Shown here in pieces: positions 27,196-36,300 of a stretch of 43,555 nucleotides of DNA. Location: the NCBI GenBank assembly GCA_903830985.1, contig CAIKVZ010000078.1, positions 1 through 43,555 of the forward strand, read 5' to 3'. The stretch is from an uncultured beta proteobacterium. Lineage in GTDB: Bacteria; Pseudomonadota; Gammaproteobacteria; Burkholderiales; Burkholderiaceae_C. The number at the start of each line of letters is the position of its first letter. The stretch's first letter is position 1. Both the position numbers and the translations under genes were made by a program. The notes below the pieces were generated by a model that was not told where the DNA came from, did not search any database, and saw only the letters and a list, made by a program, of their open reading frames with translations.

Positions 27196-27621
27196 ATGCA
27201 AACAGCGATCTTCCAAGACACCGTGCTGACGGCACTGGTGGTCGACGACGACCTCTTCAGCCAACAGCTGCTGGGCGAAATGCTGGCCCAGGATGGCCTG
27301 TTCGAGGTCCATTGCGCCATTGACGGACAGCACGCGCTGCGCGCCTTGGCCGAAATGGCAAGCCCGCCCGACCTGCTGATCTGCGACGTCTACATGCCCA
27401 ATATGGACGGCATCGAGTTCCTGCGTGAACTGGGCCGAAACAGCTACCGGGGCGACATTGTGCTGCTCAGTGGCGTGAACGAGCAGGTGCTGGGCGCGGC
27501 CCGGGCCATCGCGGTTGCCAATGGCCTGCGGGTGCGGGGCGCCTTCACCAAGCCGCTGGCCTATGCGCAGTTGCTGCAGGCGATCACGCTCGAGGCCAAG
27601 CCAGCCGAGCCCGTCCGCTGA
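27196..27621 (+). CDS. Single-domain response regulator (receiver only)
   Basis: The 141-residue CheY-like receiver has the acidic pair in LVVDDDLFSQQ, phospho-acceptor Asp in [16 protein letters not shown], switch Ser in LLSGVN and Lys-Pro in FTKPLAY. There is no output domain. It is a close paralogue of the receiver at 37167, sharing the [12 protein letters not shown] block and the GAF-KPL-Y-LLQA tail. It lies 21 bp before the hybrid kinase, so it is probably a phosphate shuttle or sink in that relay. Confidence 0.92.
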   Translation: MQTAIFQDTVLTALVVDDDLFSQQLLGEMLAQDGLFEVHCAIDGQHALRALAEMASPPDLLICDVYMPNMDGIEFLRELGRNSYRGDIVLLSGVNEQVLGAARAIAVANGLRVRGAFTKPLAYAQLLQAITLEAKPAEPVR

Positions 27622-27642
27622 AATTGTTGCCCTGAGCGAAAA

Positions 27643-30354
27643 ATGTTTCCCAAGGGGCTCAGCGAGCGCGAAGAAATCTGCCGGGTCATCCTGACACAGT
27701 CGACCGAAGGGCTTGCGCTGATCGACCTGGAGAGCCAGTCCCTGCTGGAGTTCAACGACGCCTGCTGCGCCATGCTGGGCTACAGCCGCGAGGCCTTTGC
27801 CACGCTGCGCCTGCAGGACTTGCAGGTGAACGCCAGCGCGGCGCCGGCAGACCACTGGCCCACCGAGGGTGAACATCAGGCGCAGTACCGGCACCGGGAC
27901 GGCAGTCTGCGCCGCCTTCAGGTGCGCAACCGGATCAGCGCGCTGAACGGGCGCCAGGTGCTGGTGAGCGTCATCACCGAGCCCCCCCATCAGCACCCGG
28001 CGCCGCGCCAGCTGTCGACCGCGGTCGCCGCGCTCAACGCCACGCTAGAAGCAGCGGCCGATGGCATTCTGGTGATCGATGGGCATGGCCAGTGCAGCCA
28101 CTGGAACCAGAAGTTCGTGACCCTTTGGCAAATGCCCCTGGCCTGCCTGAAGGCCCTGCAGCAGCGCGCGATGACGCGTCACATGGTGACGCAGGCGGCA
28201 CAACCTGAAGCCTTTCTGGCGCGGATCCACGCGCTGAACGCGAATCCGCAGGCCTCGAGCACCGACCTGATCAAGCTGCTCGACGGGCGCGTGCTGCGCT
28301 GCCATTCCCAAGCGCAGAAAGTGGGCCAAGAGGTGGTGGGGCGCGTCTGGTCCTTCGCCGACGTCACCACACAGAAGCGGGCCGAGGAAGCGGCGATTGC
28401 TGCGAGCCTGATCAAGTCGGAGTTTCTGGCCAACATGAGCCATGAAATCCGCACGCCCATGAACGGCGTCGTGGGCATGCTCGACATCCTGCAGCAGACC
28501 GAGCTTGCGCCAGAGCAGCGGCGCATGCTGGCCACGATTCACAAGTCGTCGCTGGCCCTGCTGCAAATCCTGAATGACATCCTGGATTTTTCCAAGATCG
28601 AGGCCGGCAAGCTGACGGTGGAAACCCTGCCCACGCAACTGCGCGAACTGGTCGAGGGCGCGGCGCAGTTGACCATCAACAGCGTGGGCGCCAAGCCCGT
28701 CGACCTGTCGGTCTTCGTGGCACCCGAGCTGCCGCACTGGCTGCTGTGCGACCCCAACCGTCTGCGCCAGGTGCTGCTCAACCTGCTGGGCAATGCGGTG
28801 AAGTTCAGCCCGGCGCGCGATGGCCAGCCGCCGCGCATCCTGCTGCAGGTGCAGGCCTGCACCCTGGACGATGGCAGCCCCGGCCTTGAGTTGCGCGTCG
28901 CGGACCGCGGCATCGGCATGAGCGAGACTCTGCTGGCGCATCTTTTCCAGCCATTCACGCAGGCGCCGGGCAGCGCAGCACGCCAATTCGGCGGCACCGG
29001 CCTGGGCCTCTCGATCAGCAAGCAACTGGTCGAAATGATGGGCGGACGCATCACGGCGCGCAGCACGCTCGGTGAAGGGTCCGAGTTCACGGTGCGCCTG
29101 CCCTTGCAGCCGGCGGCGCCTGGCGGCATGAAACTGTTCGAGCCCAGCCTGGAGGGCATACACGTGCTGGGCGTGACGCAGGACCCGGCCGCGCTGCAGA
29201 TCGTGCCCGCCTATTGCCGCGCCGCGGGCGCGCAGGTCACGATGCTGCCCGATCTGGAGGCCGCGCGCAGCCTGCTGCACGAACTGGGCCAGCACGATGG
29301 TGCCACCGTCGTGCTGCTCAGTCCGCTGGACCTAACACCCGGCGATCAACTCCAATTGCCGCCAGGCGTGGGCGTGGTGCGCATGCGCCGCCGCGGTGGC
29401 CCTGTTGCCAGTGACGAAGTCGTGCTGCATGTGCGCCCCCTGCTCTACATCGAACTGGTGCAGGCAGTGTCGCTGGCCGCAGGACGCTTGCGTGCGCCCG
29501 ACAGCGTCGACGTGATCGAAAGCAGCCTGCTGCAAGCGCCCTCGCCTGCGCCCAGCGTGACCCAGGCGCTGGGCCAGGGTCGCCTGATCCTGATCGCCGA
29601 GGACAATGAAACCAATCGAGATGTGATGAGCGAGCAGTTGCGCCTGCTGGGCTATGCCGCCGAACTGGCCGCGGACGGCGCTCAGGCGCTGACCATGTGG
29701 CGCAGCCGACGCTACGCCCTGCTGCTGACCGATTGCCACATGCCGGTGATGGACGGCTTCGAACTGACAGCGGCGATCCGCCGCGAGGAACGCAGCGACC
29801 GGCGTCTGCCGATCGTGGCGGTCACGGCCAATGCCATGTTGGGTGAGGCCCAGCGCTGCCTGGACGCGGGCATGGACGACTTTCTCTCCAAGCCCCTGCG
29901 CCTGAACGAACTGGGTCAGATGCTGGCCCGGTGGTTGCCAGTGCCCGGGACGGTCTCGCCAACCGCCGTGGCGAACCGGCTGATGCCCCTGGCGTCCCCG
30001 CCGGCATTGTCCAAATCGGCACTGTGGGACGCGCAGGCGCTGGCACGGGCCGTCGGCACCAACCCGGTCCTGCATCGACGCCTGTTGGAACGCTTTCTGC
30101 ACAGTGGCAACGAGCAGCTTGGCCTGATGGAGGCCGCAGGCCGGGCCGGCGCGATCAAGACCGTGGCCGAACAGGCACATATACTCAAATCTGCAGCACG
30201 TTCGGTCGGTGCCATGCAACTGGCTGATCTGTGCCAGCTCATGGAAGACGCCGGCCAGGCGGGCGATGCAGCGGCCTGCCTGGGTTTGAGTCGTACGCTC
30301 GGACCTGCGTTTGCTGCGGCGACGCAGGCCATTCAGAATACTTTGAGGGATTGA
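27643..30354 (+). CDS. Cytoplasmic hybrid histidine kinase, PAS-PAS-HisKA-HATPase-REC-HPt
   Basis: The 903-residue protein has no transmembrane segment. Two PAS domains (about 12-115 and 130-250) are followed by HisKA with His267 in LANMSHEIRTPMNGVVGMLD, a HATPase with NLLGNAVKFS, RGIGMS and GGTGLGLSIS, a degenerate receiver-like segment (about 515-620) lacking a clear phospho-Asp, a true receiver with Asp697 (LLLTDCHMPVMDGFEL), and a C-terminal HPt with His846 (AHILKSAARSVGA). This is the full unorthodox-kinase set for a four-step relay (BvgS/RocS type). It sits between a lone receiver and a receiver-EAL protein on one strand. Confidence 0.94.
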   Translation: MFPKGLSEREEICRVILTQSTEGLALIDLESQSLLEFNDACCAMLGYSREAFATLRLQDLQVNASAAPADHWPTEGEHQAQYRHRDGSLRRLQVRNRISALNGRQVLVSVITEPPHQHPAPRQLSTAVAALNATLEAAADGILVIDGHGQCSHWNQKFVTLWQMPLACLKALQQRAMTRHMVTQAAQPEAFLARIHALNANPQASSTDLIKLLDGRVLRCHSQAQKVGQEVVGRVWSFADVTTQKRAEEAAIAASLIKSEFLANMSHEIRTPMNGVVGMLDILQQTELAPEQRRMLATIHKSSLALLQILNDILDFSKIEAGKLTVETLPTQLRELVEGAAQLTINSVGAKPVDLSVFVAPELPHWLLCDPNRLRQVLLNLLGNAVKFSPARDGQPPRILLQVQACTLDDGSPGLELRVADRGIGMSETLLAHLFQPFTQAPGSAARQFGGTGLGLSISKQLVEMMGGRITARSTLGEGSEFTVRLPLQPAAPGGMKLFEPSLEGIHVLGVTQDPAALQIVPAYCRAAGAQVTMLPDLEAARSLLHELGQHDGATVVLLSPLDLTPGDQLQLPPGVGVVRMRRRGGPVASDEVVLHVRPLLYIELVQAVSLAAGRLRAPDSVDVIESSLLQAPSPAPSVTQALGQGRLILIAEDNETNRDVMSEQLRLLGYAAELAADGAQALTMWRSRRYALLLTDCHMPVMDGFELTAAIRREERSDRRLPIVAVTANAMLGEAQRCLDAGMDDFLSKPLRLNELGQMLARWLPVPGTVSPTAVANRLMPLASPPALSKSALWDAQALARAVGTNPVLHRRLLERFLHSGNEQLGLMEAAGRAGAIKTVAEQAHILKSAARSVGAMQLADLCQLMEDAGQAGDAAACLGLSRTLGPAFAAATQAIQNTLRD

Positions 30355-30363
30355 GGAAACACC

Positions 30364-31566
30364 ATGAGCGAAGCCCTGGTGCTGGTGGTCGACGACGACG
30401 CATTTCAGCGTGAACTGATTGGCATGCAATTGTCCAACCTGGGTTGGACGCAGGTCCTGCTCTCGGCCAGCGGCGCCGACGCCCTGACCCAGATCGACCT
30501 GCACGGCGGGCGGATTGCCGCCATCATTTCCGACCTGTCCATGCCCGACATGGATGGCCTGGTGTTGTTGCGCCATCTGGCAAAACTGCGCTGTCGGGCC
30601 GGCATCATCCTGCGCTCCGGCGTGCACGGCGAGATCCTGAGCAGTGCTGCCGGTCTGGCCCTGGCCCACGGCTTGCACCTGCTTGGCGTGCTGGGAAAAT
30701 CAGACCCGCATGACCGCCTGCAGTCGCTGCTGGCCGGGCTGCACGCACCCGTGCCCGGGCGCGGCATGGTCGGTGCCGAGTTGGCGCTGGCGCTGGCACC
30801 GAAACGGTTGCGCGCGGCTCTGGAGGGCGGCGAATTCGTACCCTGGTATCAACCCAAGCTGGACCTGCGCAGCGGCAGAACAGTCAGCGCCGAGGCCTTG
30901 GCGCGCTGGCCGGTGCACGGTGGCGCGATGATAGGCCCGGCCAGATTTGTGCCGGCACTCGAGGCCGCTGGGCTGGTCGATGATTTGTTCTATGCGATGG
31001 TGCGCGCCGTGCTGGCCGACATGGTGGTCTGGCGCGAGCAGCATCTGACACTCAAGGTCGCGATCAACATGTCGATGGCGACGGCGCTCAATCTGGACAT
31101 GCCGGAGCGGCTGCAGCGAATGGTGGAAGACGCCGGGCTGCAGGCCGCGGACCTGATCATCGAGATCACCGAAAGCCAGCTGATGGTGGAACGCTCGCTC
31201 GCCATGGAAACCCTGACCCGGCTGTCGCTGATGGGTTTCGTGCTGTCGATCGACGACTTCGGCACCGGCTACTCGAGTCTGGTGCAACTCATCGACCTGC
31301 CGTTTCGCGAACTCAAGATCGATGGCAGCTTCGTGCAGCGCGCCAGCACCGAGCGCAAGGCCGAGGCCATCCTGCGCATTGCCATCCTGATCGGCGTGAA
31401 CCTCGCCATGGAGGTGGTTGCCGAAGGTGTAGAGACCGCTGAACAGCTGGAGTTTCTGCGCGGCTGCGGCGGCACCATCGTGCAGGGCTACCAGGTGGCC
31501 CGGCCCATGCCGTTCCAGGCCTGCACCGAATACCTGCAAAGTCAGGCCTTGCAACCGGCCTTGTGA
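30364..31566 (+). CDS. Response regulator with EAL (c-di-GMP phosphodiesterase) output
   Basis: The 400-residue protein has a receiver (5-115: LVVDDDAFQREL, phospho-Asp in IISDLSMPDMDG, switch Ser in LRSGVH) and an EAL domain (about 145-390). The EAL domain keeps the catalytic set: Glu177 in SAEALARW, Asn in INMS, EITES, DDFGTG, KIDGSFV and AEGVET, so hydrolysis of cyclic di-GMP is expected. The receiver's Lys-Pro is Lys-Ser here (VLGKSDPHDRL). Layout matches the RocR/PvrR group. It starts 9 bp after the hybrid kinase stop, so it is the probable effector of that relay. Confidence 0.92.
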   Translation: MSEALVLVVDDDAFQRELIGMQLSNLGWTQVLLSASGADALTQIDLHGGRIAAIISDLSMPDMDGLVLLRHLAKLRCRAGIILRSGVHGEILSSAAGLALAHGLHLLGVLGKSDPHDRLQSLLAGLHAPVPGRGMVGAELALALAPKRLRAALEGGEFVPWYQPKLDLRSGRTVSAEALARWPVHGGAMIGPARFVPALEAAGLVDDLFYAMVRAVLADMVVWREQHLTLKVAINMSMATALNLDMPERLQRMVEDAGLQAADLIIEITESQLMVERSLAMETLTRLSLMGFVLSIDDFGTGYSSLVQLIDLPFRELKIDGSFVQRASTERKAEAILRIAILIGVNLAMEVVAEGVETAEQLEFLRGCGGTIVQGYQVARPMPFQACTEYLQSQALQPAL

Positions 31567-31574
31567 ACCGGGCT

Positions 31575-31676
31575 GCCCGACGGCGAATTGACGGTCGTTC
31601 AGCCCCAGTGCGTGGTCGTCGCGGTACCGGCCATCGTCTTCCACCACCAGAATGCGCAGGGGCGCGCACGGGTTCA
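31575..31676 (-). pseudogene. Receiver-domain stub
   Basis: On the minus strand the sequence encodes APLRILVVEDDGRYRDDHAL followed by GLNDRQFAVG and then loses similarity. This matches the opening of the receiver domain in the HTH-REC gene at 32470-33090 (PLRVLVVEDDGWYRDYLTLG). Only about 30 codons survive and there is no phospho-Asp region. It is read as a relic of a former response-regulator gene in the duplicated segment. Confidence 0.65.
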
Positions 31677-31850
31677 GGGAGCTGCAGGAAGCTGAAACTT
31701 TCTGGTCGACCATTCCCCAACTGGCTAATGGTGCGACGGGTGGGGTCTGGTTAATATTGAAACGCAGAAGGACATGTTGGTTCACAAGCCCTGCCGCCTG
31801 CACAAGGTTGATCAATTCCATCAATAATCCATCTCCCGCGCAAAGCGAAC
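31656..31850. repeat. Left copy of a duplicated segment upstream of a kinase gene
   Basis: This stretch matches 33113-33307 over its whole length, with long identical runs such as ATTCCCCAACTGGCTAATGG and several substitutions and small indels. It leads into the truncated kinase relic, just as the right copy leads into the intact kinase. Confidence 0.85.
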
Positions 31851-32214
31851 CCGGGCGCTCGATCGGCCTGACGATCCTGCCGACCGTGCCGCCGCTGCTC
31901 GCCCTCTGCGCCGCAGTGCTGAGTCAAGTGCGCCACGAACGTGAAGTCGCATTGGCGCAGGAGGCCGCTGTGGCCGCATCCGACACTGTATTGCGCACCT
32001 TGAGCCACCGCGTGCTGGACGAGTCCGGACGGGTGGTGGCCTCGGCGCTGAACGACGTGCTCAAGCAACTGCATGGGCATGAGCGAATCATTTTTGCACT
32101 GGCCGGCGCCGGCACGATGCTGATCATGATGCTGGTCGGCCGCTTGCTGCTCTCGCAGCGCCGCCACAGGGCCAACACCAAAGCGCTGGCCGCCTCGGCG
32201 CAGCAACTTCTAGC
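31851..32214 (+). pseudogene. Internally deleted relic of a hybrid-kinase N-terminus
   Basis: The frame encodes GLTILPTVPPLLALCAAVLS and HEREVALAQEAA, matching the first membrane helix region of the kinase at 33388. It then jumps to VAASDTVLRTLSHRVLDESG through LLLSQRRHRANTKALAASAQ, matching the end of its sensor domain and second helix. About 190-200 codons of the periplasmic sensor are missing, yet the frame stays open across the junction. It breaks off after the second helix. It could make a two-helix miniprotein, but a relic is more likely. Confidence 0.8.
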
Positions 32215-32219
32215 CCATC

Positions 32220-32425
32220 CTGCGCAGCGGCAAAACAGTCAGCGCCGAGGACTTGGCGCGCTGGGACGTGCGGGGTGGCGCGATGACAGGTCCTCCCAGA
32301 TTTGTGCCCGCACTCGAGCCCACAGGATTGGCCGATGAGCTGTTCCATGCGATGCTGCACGCCGTCCTGGACGCCAATGTGCTCTGGCTCGAACCGCACC
32401 TGACACTCAAGGTCGCGTTCAGCGC
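32220..32425 (+). pseudogene. EAL-domain fragment
   Basis: The frame LRSGKTVSAEDLARWDVRGG then AMTGPPRFVPALEPTGLADE and LFHAMLHAVLDANVLWLEPH matches residues about 169-240 of the receiver-EAL protein at 30364. The EAL triad is altered to E-D-L. The match ends at LTLKVAF, before the other catalytic residues, so it is non-functional. It is fused directly behind the kinase relic at a shared CTGCGCAGCGGC sequence. Confidence 0.8.
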
Positions 32426-32469
32426 GAATCCATCACTTTCATTTTTTTCTATACCTCGGTGTCGGTGTA

Positions 32470-33090
32470 CTAGCCCATCCGGCGCGCCAGGTTGCCGATG
32501 CTGGCGGCCAGTTCGTCGAGGTTCACGGGCTTGGCGAAATAGGCGTCCGCCCCCGCCCCCAGCCCCTTGATCCGATCCTCGGCAGCCCCTCTGGCGCTCA
32601 CCATGATGACGCCACATGAACGGCTTGCCATCAGCCGGGCGGCCATAGCCAGCCCGTCCTCCTGCTGCGCACCCAACTCAACGTCCAGCACCACAATCGT
32701 GGCCGCCTGCATGCGCCACTCGGCCTCAAAGGCCGCAGCATCGGCCACGCCCACAGCCGCAAACTGCCGATCGCACAGCCCCAGCGTGAGGTAGTCGCGG
32801 TACCAGCCGTCGTCTTCCACCACCAGCACGCGCAGCGGCACAGGCCCTCGTGCCGGTTTATCCGGATACATCCCGCGCACACGCTGCAATTGGGAGACCA
32901 GATCGGCGAAAGAGCCGGCCTGCATGCGCAGCATGACCTCGGCGCGGTGCGCCTTGACCGTGTGCACGCTCACGCCCAGCAGGGGCGCGATGGCGGTGTT
33001 GCTCAGCCCGTCGGCGAGACGCAGGGCCGTCTCCCGTTGCCGTGGCGACAGGGACGCATAACGCTGGCGAAGCTGTTCCAGGCTGCTCAC
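32470..33090 (-). CDS. Response regulator with inverted order: LuxR/FixJ HTH then receiver
   Basis: The 206-residue protein starts at a GTG (33090), fixed by an in-frame stop three codons upstream. Residues 5-70 are a LuxR/FixJ-type HTH (LRQRYASLSPRQRETALRLA, then IAPLLGVSVHTVKAHRAEVM). A receiver follows from about residue 85 with VVEDDG, the phospho-acceptor in IVVLDVELG, switch Ser in MVSARG and AKPV. Normal FixJ/NarL regulators have the receiver first. The HTH begins with the linker typical of a FixJ C-terminus, suggesting in-frame fusion of one regulator's HTH to the next one's receiver. All key receiver residues are intact. It is divergent from the large hybrid kinase. Confidence 0.85.
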   Translation of the reverse strand: MSSLEQLRQRYASLSPRQRETALRLADGLSNTAIAPLLGVSVHTVKAHRAEVMLRMQAGSFADLVSQLQRVRGMYPDKPARGPVPLRVLVVEDDGWYRDYLTLGLCDRQFAAVGVADAAAFEAEWRMQAATIVVLDVELGAQQEDGLAMAARLMASRSCGVIMVSARGAAEDRIKGLGAGADAYFAKPVNLDELAASIGNLARRMG

Positions 33091-33112
33091 AGAGAGCTAA
33101 CAGTCCGATAAA

Positions 33113-33307
33113 GCAGGGGCGCGCACGGGTTCAGCGAGAAGCAGGAAGCTGGCATTTTCTGATTGACCATTCCCCAACTGGCTAATGGTGCTGCGAGTAG
33201 GGTCTGGTTATTATTGAATCTCAAAAAGACATGTTATGCCACAAGCCCTGCCCTCTGCACAAGGTCGATCAATTCCATAAATAATCTGTCTTCCGCGCAA
33301 AGCAAAC
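33113..33307. repeat. Right copy of the duplicated segment
   Basis: This is the partner of 31656-31850. It fills most of the 297-bp gap between the divergent HTH-REC gene and the hybrid kinase, so it should contain their promoters. It retains a few codons (LNPCAPL on the minus strand) of the receiver start that survives in the left copy, marking a deletion point. Confidence 0.85.
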
Positions 33308-33387
33308 ACAGGACTCCAAGGCAGCATGGAACACATGCCAAGACCGTCACGACTGCGCCGCCGCATTCCATTCTCCCCGCCCTGACC

Positions 33388-36300
33388 ATGAACGCGACCC
33401 CGTCAAACACTGGCCCTGCCGAGCCTCGAGCACAAGCCAAAAAATTGGGCCTCCGACTCTGGCACGAACCCCGACGCACGATCTGCCTGACGATCCTGCT
33501 GACCGCGCTGCTGCTGCTCACCCTCTGGACTGCCGTGATCAGTCAATTGCACCACGAGCGTGAAGCCGCATTGACGCAGGAGGCTGCGGGCAACACCAAC
33601 CTCGCAGCCCTTGAGGCCGAGCATGCGGCGCGCACCCTGCAGGTCTACGACCAGTTGCTGCGCGTCATGCGCGACGACTACGCCTTGCATGGCGCCCCCA
33701 AGGATCTTCGCCAGCGCGTGCTGGCATCCGGCCTTGACCCCAAGCTCATCTACAACCTCCTGTTGTTCGACGCCCAAGGCAACCTGATCACCGACATCAA
33801 CGGTACGCGCGGTATCAACATGGCCGATCACCCTGACTTTCGAGCGCTGGTCGCCGACAGCACCGACCGGCTGATCTTGAACCCCCCTTTCCGCGGACGC
33901 ATCAATGGCGTTTGGCTGATTGCGCTGAGTCGGCGCATGTCGTCGCCGGACGGCGCCTTTGCCGGCGTGGTGTCGGTGACGCTCAAGCCCGAAATTTTCA
34001 TCAACAGCATCACGAACCCCAGGGCGGGAGCACAGGGCTCCATCGCCCTGATCGGACTCGACGGCATCACCAGGGTGCGGCGCAATGCCGGCAAAGTGAG
34101 CTTCGGCGAGGACGTACGCGGCTCGGAACTGTTCCAGCAGCTGCGCCAGTCCCCTTCTCAGGGCAATTACACCGCGGTGGCCGCATCCGACAAGGTATTG
34201 CGCACGGTGAGCTACCGCGTGCTGGACGACGTCGGTCTGGTGGTGGTGGTGGCTTCCGCGCTGAGCGATGTGCTCCAGGAATTGCAAGGGCACGAACAGA
34301 TCATTTTTGCGCTGACCAGCGCCGGGACCGTGCTGATCGTGATTCTTTGCGGTGGTTTGTTGCTCTCTCAGCGCAGCCAGCGGGCCAGCGCGAAATTGCT
34401 GAGCGCGTCGTCGCAGCAACTTGAAACGGTTTTGATGTCGCTGTCCGAGGGCGTGATCACGCGCGGGCGCGACGGCAAGATCGTGCTGTGGAACAGCGCG
34501 GCCGAGCGCATCCTGCGACTCTCGGGCGAGGAACTGCGGGGCCTGATGTCCTACGGCCAGGGCTGGCGTATGGTGCGCGAGGACGGCAGCGATTTTCCGC
34601 CCGAGGAAAACCCGGCTTTGCTGGCCTATAGCACCGGTTTACCACAGTCCAGCGCCACCATCGGTTTGATCATGGGCGACAGGCCTGTGGCCTGGATCAG
34701 CGGGAGTGCCACGCCGATTTTCGATGGCGTGGATCCACGGCCGTCCATGGTGGTGACCTCGTTCTCGGACGTCACCGAACGCAAGCACTCGCTGGACCAG
34801 TTGCGCCTGCGCGACGCCGCCTTGAGCGCCATTTCCGAGGGTGTTGTCTCTACCGACCTGGACCGCTGCATCACCGGCGTGAACGCCAGCTTCAGCGCCA
34901 TCACCGGCTACACCGAGGCGCAAGTTCTGGGCAAGACCCTGCAGTTCCTGCAGGGGCCTCTCACCGACAGCGCGATTCCCGAAGCCATGCGCGCGGCGAT
35001 GTCGATCGGGGCACTGTCCTGCGGTGAATCCATCGCCTACCGCCAGGATGGCAGCAGTCTGTGGATTGAATTCGCAATTTCGCCGGTGCGCGACGCTCAG
35101 GGCGTGCTGCAGCACCACATCGGGACGCTGCGCGACATCAGCGCGCGCAAAGCCAACGAACTCGAATTGAGCCGCTACCGCGAGGAACTGGAACAACGCG
35201 TGGCCGAGAAGACCCGCAGCCTGGCGCAGAGCAACGCCTTGATGACCACCATCTTCGAGACCCAGCAGGACCTGATCTGGCTGAAAGACCCGCAGGGCAC
35301 TTACCTGGCCGTGAACCCGGTGTTTGGCCATCTGCTGGCCATGGATGCGACCGACATCGTCGGCAAAAACGACGCCGAACTCGGCGTGCCGGACCTGGCG
35401 GCACTGGCGCTGGCCACGGACATGGGGGCCCTGCACAGCGAACAGCCGGTGCAGCAGGAGCTTTGGCTGAGCTTCGCCGACGATGGCCGGCGCAGGCTGT
35501 TTGACCAGACCACGAAACGGGTGCGCAGTGATGACGGGCAGATCCTGGGCGTGCTCGGCATCGCCCGGGACATCACCGACCGCAAGGCGGCGGAAGAAGC
35601 GGCCAACGCCGCGAACCGTGCCAAGTCTGCCTTTCTGGCCAGCATGAGCCATGAGATCCGCACGCCGATGAACGGGGTCGTGGGCATGCTCGACGTGCTG
35701 CTGGAAACGGCGCTGACTCCGGCGCAGCAGCGCATGCTCGGCACGGTGCAAGACTCGTCGCAGTCGCTGCTGAGGATCATCAACGACATCCTCGACTACT
35801 CCAAGGTCGAGGCCGGCAAGCTGGAACTGGAACAGGTGCCGACGCGGATTCGCGATGTGGCGCAAAGCGTGGGCGAACTGCTGCTGGGCGCGGCCCAGGC
35901 CAAAGACCTGACGCTCACGGTGCTGGTGGCGCCGGGACTGCCGCAATGGCTGCTGATGGACCCGACACGGCTGCGCCAGATCCTGCTCAACCTGTTGGGC
36001 AATGCGGTGAAGTTCACGGCCACGCAAGAGGGACGGCGCGGCCAGGCGCAGTTGCGCATCGAGCGCGTGGTGTTCGGCGCCAACACGCCGGGCCTGCAAA
36101 TACGCGTCACCGACAACGGCATCGGCATGACGCCCGAGGTCCTGGCCCAGGTGTTTGCCCCCTTCGCCCAGGCGGACGCCAGCACCGCACGCAGATTCGG
36201 TGGCACGGGTCTGGGTTTGAGCATCACGCAGCATCTGATCACCCTGATGGGCGGAACCCTCTCGGTCAGCAGCGTCGAAGGCGAGGGCTCGGAATTTCGC

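Noticed and set aside
31652-32338. Continuous 228-codon frame as an intact gene
   Set aside because: It is open but pieced from repeat, kinase and out-of-frame EAL sequence. The similarity to neighbours shows it is a relic; only the two-helix part could conceivably be made.
33163-33387. N-terminal extension of the large hybrid kinase from 33163
   Set aside because: This part is the duplicated non-coding segment also present at 31656-31850. The ATG at 33388 places the first membrane helix normally.
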